DNA of 64,000 nucleotides from JACQFZ01 sp036381895 (GTDB lineage: Bacteria > Pseudomonadota > Gammaproteobacteria > Acidiferrobacterales > Sulfurifustaceae). Position 1 is the first letter of the stretch. Every line of letters starts with the position of its first letter. The DNA is taken from assembly GCA_036381895.1 (NCBI GenBank), contig DASVBY010000045.1:1-64000 (forward strand). The letters are read 5' to 3'. A program made the position numbers and the translations under genes. Of the stretch, positions 60,872-64,000 are shown piece by piece. The notes under the pieces were generated by a model. The model did not search any database and was not told the origin of the DNA. It worked only from the letters and a program-made list of their open reading frames with translations.

Positions 60872-62506
60872 TCAGGACGTCGTCGCCGCTTCGGTAGCCC
60901 GGCTCGGCTGCTGCATCGCGCGCAGCTTGAAGCGCTGGATCTTGCCGGTCGCGGTCTTCGGCAGCTCGTCGATGAACTCGATCCAGCGCGGGTACTTGAA
61001 AGGCGCGAGGCGCGACTTCACGTGCTGCTTGAGCGCCTCGGCGAGCTCGGGGGAGGGGCTGTTCCCGGGCTTGAGCACGACGTAGGCGAGAGGCTTCACC
61101 AGGCGCTTCTCGTCTTCCTTGCCGATCACCGCCGCCTCGAGTACGGCCTCGTGCGTGATCAGCGCCGACTCCACCTCGACCGGCGATACGTACTGGCCGC
61201 TCACCTTGAGCATGTCGTCGCTGCGCCCGGCGTAGACGTAGTAGCCGTCGGGTGTGAGCGTGTACTTGTCGCCGCTGCGGGTCCACGGCCCCTGGAAGGT
61301 GCTGCGCGAGCGTTCGCGATTGTTCCAGTACATGATCGCGCTCGTCGGTCCCGCGATCTGCAGCTCGCCGGTTTCGCCCGGCGGCAGGGGCCGGCCCTCG
61401 TCGTCGACGATGCGCAGCTGATAGCCCGGCACCGGCTTGCCGGTGGTGCCGTAGCGCACGTCGTCGGGGCGGTTGGAGAGGAAAATGTGCAGCATTTCGG
61501 TGGAGCCGATCCCGTCGAGGATATCGACGCCGAAGCGCTGCGACCAGCGCTTGCCGATGTCCTCGGGCAGGGCTTCGCCCGCCGAGGTGCAGCGGCGCAG
61601 CTTCAGCTCTTCGCGCGTCGGGAGCTCGGGGCTCGCGAGCAGCGCCGCATAGAGCGTCGGCACGCCGTAGAAGATGGTCGGCCGGTACTTGCGCAGGTAC
61701 TCGCACACCGACGCCGGGGTCGGACGGTCGGGGAGCAGCACCGTGGTCGCCCCGACAGACATCGGGAACGTGAGCGCGTTGCCGAGCCCGTAGGCGAAGA
61801 AGAGCTTCGCGGCCGAGAACACGACGTCGTCCTCGCGAATGCCGAGGATCGGGCGCGCGTACAGCTCCGCCGTCAGAATGAGGTGCGAGTGCAGGTGCAC
61901 CGTGCCCTTCGGCGCGCCGGTCGAGCCCGAAGAATAGAGCCAGAAGCACATGTCGTCGGCGCAGGTCGCCGCCGGATCGAAGTGGGCGTCGGCCTTCGCG
62001 AGCAGCTCCGACATGAGCAGGTGCCCCTGCGCGTCCTTGCCGGAGACGATCACGTGCCGCAGGTGCGGGAGGTTCTTCAGGATCGGGGCGAACGTCGGCA
62101 GCAGCGGCTCCGACACCACGAGCGCCCGCGCGCGGCTGTCCTGCAGCATGTACTCGAAGTCCTTCGCGGTGAGCAGGGTGTTCACCGGCACCGGGACCAC
62201 GCCCGCCTTGATGGCGCCAAGGAAGGCCGTGGGGAAATCGATGGTGTCGAGCAGGCAAAGCAGTATGCGCTGCTCCATCTGCACGCCGAGGCCGGTGATG
62301 GCATTCGCGAACCGGTTGACGCGCTCGGCGAGCGCCGCATAGGTATGCGCGCCGTTGACGTCGTGGTAGGCGACTTTGGCGCCGCGGCCGGCGCGCAGGT
62401 TGCGTTCGATCAGGTCGTGCGCGGCGTTGTAGACGCGCGGGATGTCGACAATCGGCGGGCTCGTACCGTGATCGGAGGTGCTGAGGGAGGGCAGGGAAGT
62501 GGTCAT
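60872..62506 (-). CDS. bclA: Benzoate-CoA ligase
   Basis: The protein has 544 residues in the adenylate-forming family. The P-loop is YSSGSTGAPKGTVH, followed by SAAKLFFAYGLGNALTFP, DGIGSTEMLHIFLSN and the C-terminal lysine motif PKTATGKIQRFKLR, all characteristic of the benzoate/4-hydroxybenzoate-CoA ligase group. It activates benzoate for the aerobic box pathway. GGAGG nine bases before ATG 62506 favours this start; ATG 62515 sits immediately after it. Confidence 0.92.
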   Translation of the reverse strand: MTTSLPSLSTSDHGTSPPIVDIPRVYNAAHDLIERNLRAGRGAKVAYHDVNGAHTYAALAERVNRFANAITGLGVQMEQRILLCLLDTIDFPTAFLGAIKAGVVPVPVNTLLTAKDFEYMLQDSRARALVVSEPLLPTFAPILKNLPHLRHVIVSGKDAQGHLLMSELLAKADAHFDPAATCADDMCFWLYSSGSTGAPKGTVHLHSHLILTAELYARPILGIREDDVVFSAAKLFFAYGLGNALTFPMSVGATTVLLPDRPTPASVCEYLRKYRPTIFYGVPTLYAALLASPELPTREELKLRRCTSAGEALPEDIGKRWSQRFGVDILDGIGSTEMLHIFLSNRPDDVRYGTTGKPVPGYQLRIVDDEGRPLPPGETGELQIAGPTSAIMYWNNRERSRSTFQGPWTRSGDKYTLTPDGYYVYAGRSDDMLKVSGQYVSPVEVESALITHEAVLEAAVIGKEDEKRLVKPLAYVVLKPGNSPSPELAEALKQHVKSRLAPFKYPRWIEFIDELPKTATGKIQRFKLRAMQQPSRATEAATTS

Positions 62507-62542
62507 ACGTTTCATCCTCCGTTTGGTCCTCGCGCTCTGTCG

Positions 62543-63013
62543 TCAGGCGGCGCGAGTAAACTCGATCGCGCCCTGCGGCAGCAGGTAGAGCACGAGCGCT
62601 TTCCCGTTGCTCACGGTGGGGTAGTGGGCGCTGTCCGGACTATAAACCAGCCACCCTGCATCGTGTCCATCGAATTTCGCACCGGGCGTGAGCGGCATGA
62701 TCATGTCGATCTCGCCGTGCGGGTGGCGGTGGTGCGGACCCTTGATGTCGTCCATCTCGACGACGTCGACGCTGAATCCGGCGAGTTCCGCGCTCGGCTT
62801 GAGCACCCGACCGTAGCGGATGCCGTCGGCCTCGCGGTTGCACATCCAGCCGGCCGCGATCGCGGCGCGGCAGGCATCGAACACCCGGCGGAAGGTTTCA
62901 CCGTCGGCCGGAAAGCGGCGGTTGAGTTCGGCTTCGAGGTTCTTGTCGAGCGGCTTGTCGCGCACCTGCTCGATGATCGGGCTCAGCAGCTGCCGAAATT
63001 CTTCGGTCGTCAT
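62543..63013 (-). CDS. DUF4863 cupin-like protein in the benzoate operon
   Basis: The protein has 156 residues. The C-terminal half is cupin-like with a metal-site pattern HHRHPHGEID and a later His in SPDSAHYP. The N-terminal half is helical. The family (DUF4863) includes, as I recall, 4-hydroxylaminobenzoate lyase PnbB, but no nitrobenzoate genes accompany it here. It is the first gene of the minus-strand benzoate operon, 36 nt before the ligase, with a GGAGGAGG ribosome-binding site. Its role in benzoate degradation is unknown. Confidence 0.85.
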   Translation of the reverse strand: MTTEEFRQLLSPIIEQVRDKPLDKNLEAELNRRFPADGETFRRVFDACRAAIAAGWMCNREADGIRYGRVLKPSAELAGFSVDVVEMDDIKGPHHRHPHGEIDMIMPLTPGAKFDGHDAGWLVYSPDSAHYPTVSNGKALVLYLLPQGAIEFTRAA

Positions 63014-63075
63014 GGTCGGTCCTCCTCCGGCGTTCCAGGGGCAAAGAGAACGCCTGCTCCGCCGTGTTCGGGCGG

Positions 63076-63116
63076 CATGCATTATAGTGCTTGCAGTTTA
63101 TTCGAACATGCATTAT
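63076..63116. promoter_or_regulatory. Putative BoxR operator
   Basis: CATGCATTAT is repeated directly at 63076-63085 and 63107-63116, 31 bp apart, so the copies lie on one DNA face. TGCA units occur at 63078, 63092 and 63109. BoxR operators are described with TGCA-N6-TGCA repeats; here the N6 partner reads TGCT (63088-63091). The site lies between the divergent benzoate operon and boxR. Confidence 0.6.
63081..63086 (-). promoter_or_regulatory. -10 element of the benzoate operon promoter
   Basis: On the minus strand the sequence reads TATAAT, a perfect -10, about 70 nt before the DUF4863 start. No good -35 is present at 17 bp. It lies inside the repeated TGCA region, so BoxR bound there would block RNA polymerase. 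Confidence 0.55.
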
Positions 63117-63202
63117 CGTTCAATATGCTTCCCGTCCCCCCGGACCGGATAGCGGCAACGTGCGACGATACGGAATCTTATAGGGATTTGCTCACGCAGA
63201 AC

Positions 63203-64000
63203 ATGAAGGAACAGATGGCGTCTGCCGTATTGGAGTCGGGGCGGGTCCCGAATGACGAGGAGTTTCTGCGGGCGCTCGGGAAGCGGATTCGCGAGATTCG
63301 CGAGCAGCGCGGGATGGCGCGCAAGGTGCTCGCGCGTCAGGCGGACGTGTCGGAGCGGTACCTGGCGCAGCTCGAGGCGGGCGAGGGCAATGTATCGATC
63401 GTGCTGCTGCGGCACATCGTGCTCGCGCTGGGCGTGCCGCTCGCCGAGGTGTTGAACGAGGATCCGCGGTCGACCGAGCACCGGTTGATCCGCCGCTTCC
63501 TCGAGCAGCTGCCCGAGCATCAACTGGAGGAGACGATTTTCCGGCTGATGCGCGACATGGGTGCGCTCGAAGGGGCGCGCCGGCGGCGGGTGGCGTTGAT
63601 CGGCCTGCGCGGGGCGGGAAAGTCGACCCTCGGGCCCATGCTCGCCGCCGATACGGGCGTGGTGTTCATCGAGCTCGACCGCGAGATCGAGCGGGAAGCG
63701 GGATTGTCGTTGAGCGAGGTGTTCATGCTCTACGGTCAGGCGGGATACCGGCGGCTCGAGCGACGTTGCCTCGAGCGCGTGATCCACGAATACGAACGGG
63801 CGGTGATCTCGGTGGGCGGCGGCATCGTGTCCGAACCCGATACGTACAACCTGCTGCTCGCGTCCTGCTTCACGGTCTGGCTCAAGGCGCGTCCCGAGGA
63901 GCACATGGCGCGCGTGGCGGCGCAGGGCGACTTCCGGCCGATGCAGGACAACGCCGAGGCGATGGAGGATCTGCGCCGCATCCTGAGAGCGCGCGAGCCG
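63203..64000 (+). CDS. boxR: Benzoyl-CoA-responsive regulator BoxR (partial, runs off the window)
   Basis: 266 residues are visible and the gene continues past the right edge. An N-terminal XRE-type helix-turn-helix (about residues 22-85; GKRIREIREQRGMARKVLA, SERYLAQLEAGEGN) is fused to a shikimate-kinase-like domain with Walker A GLRGAGKST (134-142). This fusion is diagnostic for BoxR/BzdR regulators, which sense benzoyl-CoA through the kinase-like domain. Possible starts are ATG 63125, 63203 and 63215. The first follows the operator by only 9 nt, so 63203 or 63215 (after AAGGA) is preferred. About 30-40 residues appear to be missing. Confidence 0.9.
   Translation, partial: MKEQMASAVLESGRVPNDEEFLRALGKRIREIREQRGMARKVLARQADVSERYLAQLEAGEGNVSIVLLRHIVLALGVPLAEVLNEDPRSTEHRLIRRFLEQLPEHQLEETIFRLMRDMGALEGARRRRVALIGLRGAGKSTLGPMLAADTGVVFIELDREIEREAGLSLSEVFMLYGQAGYRRLERRCLERVIHEYERAVISVGGGIVSEPDTYNLLLASCFTVWLKARPEEHMARVAAQGDFRPMQDNAEAMEDLRRILRAREP

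Overview
The window is strongly GC-rich and densely packed. Its gene content suggests a respiratory, facultatively anaerobic proteobacterium, most likely a betaproteobacterium. It carries late heme d1 biosynthesis for nitrite reductase, O2-independent ubiquinone synthesis, aerobic CoA-dependent benzoate and phenylacetate catabolism, and a form II CO-dehydrogenase-like hydroxylase. No rRNA, tRNA, CRISPR array, insertion sequence or phage gene was seen. The taxonomic statement is inference from gene content.

Region 1 (1-8753) is an anaerobic-respiration block: the tail of a NirD/L/G/H siroheme decarboxylase gene, nirJ and nirN (heme d1), then ubiU-ubiV, ubiT (opposite strand), ubiD and hemN. 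Two FNR/Dnr-type boxes (3266-3279, 5817-5830) control it. Each lies at nearly the same distance from a candidate -10 hexamer, and each -10 is followed 7 nt later by an ATG. This predicts leaderless, FNR-driven transcripts for ubiU, ubiD and perhaps ubiT.

Region 2 (8754-18145) is a mixed housekeeping and stress stretch: a 5'-truncated cupredoxin next to a CPH-type copper ATPase, an orphan periplasmic binding protein, AsmA, a lone receiver, a YetF-like membrane protein, a BON-domain protein and a small outer-membrane barrel.

Region 3 (18357-26205) is coxSLM-DEG plus an XdhC-family gene. These encode a molybdenum hydroxylase of form II type and its maturation factors. Region 4 (26233-33655) holds a copG-tlpA-ccdA operon, a second lone receiver, an NAD-dependent epimerase, an alpha/beta hydrolase, mscL, and an SRPBCC protein translationally coupled to a zinc alcohol dehydrogenase.

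Region 5 (33689-64000) is aromatic catabolism in three blocks. The pcaR-like regulator plus pcaIJ-BDC serve the lower protocatechuate branch; pcaHG and the thiolase gene are absent. The paaX-paaABCDE-Y-Z-G-I-K block encodes phenylacetyl-CoA epoxidation and ring opening, and is followed by a LivJHMGF transporter. On the opposite strand, a second LivJHMGF transporter lies with benzoate-CoA ligase, a DUF4863 protein and an alpha/beta hydrolase. That operon is divergent from boxR, which runs off the right edge. The three routes converge on 3-oxoadipyl-CoA, so the missing thiolase and the boxABC genes are expected elsewhere.
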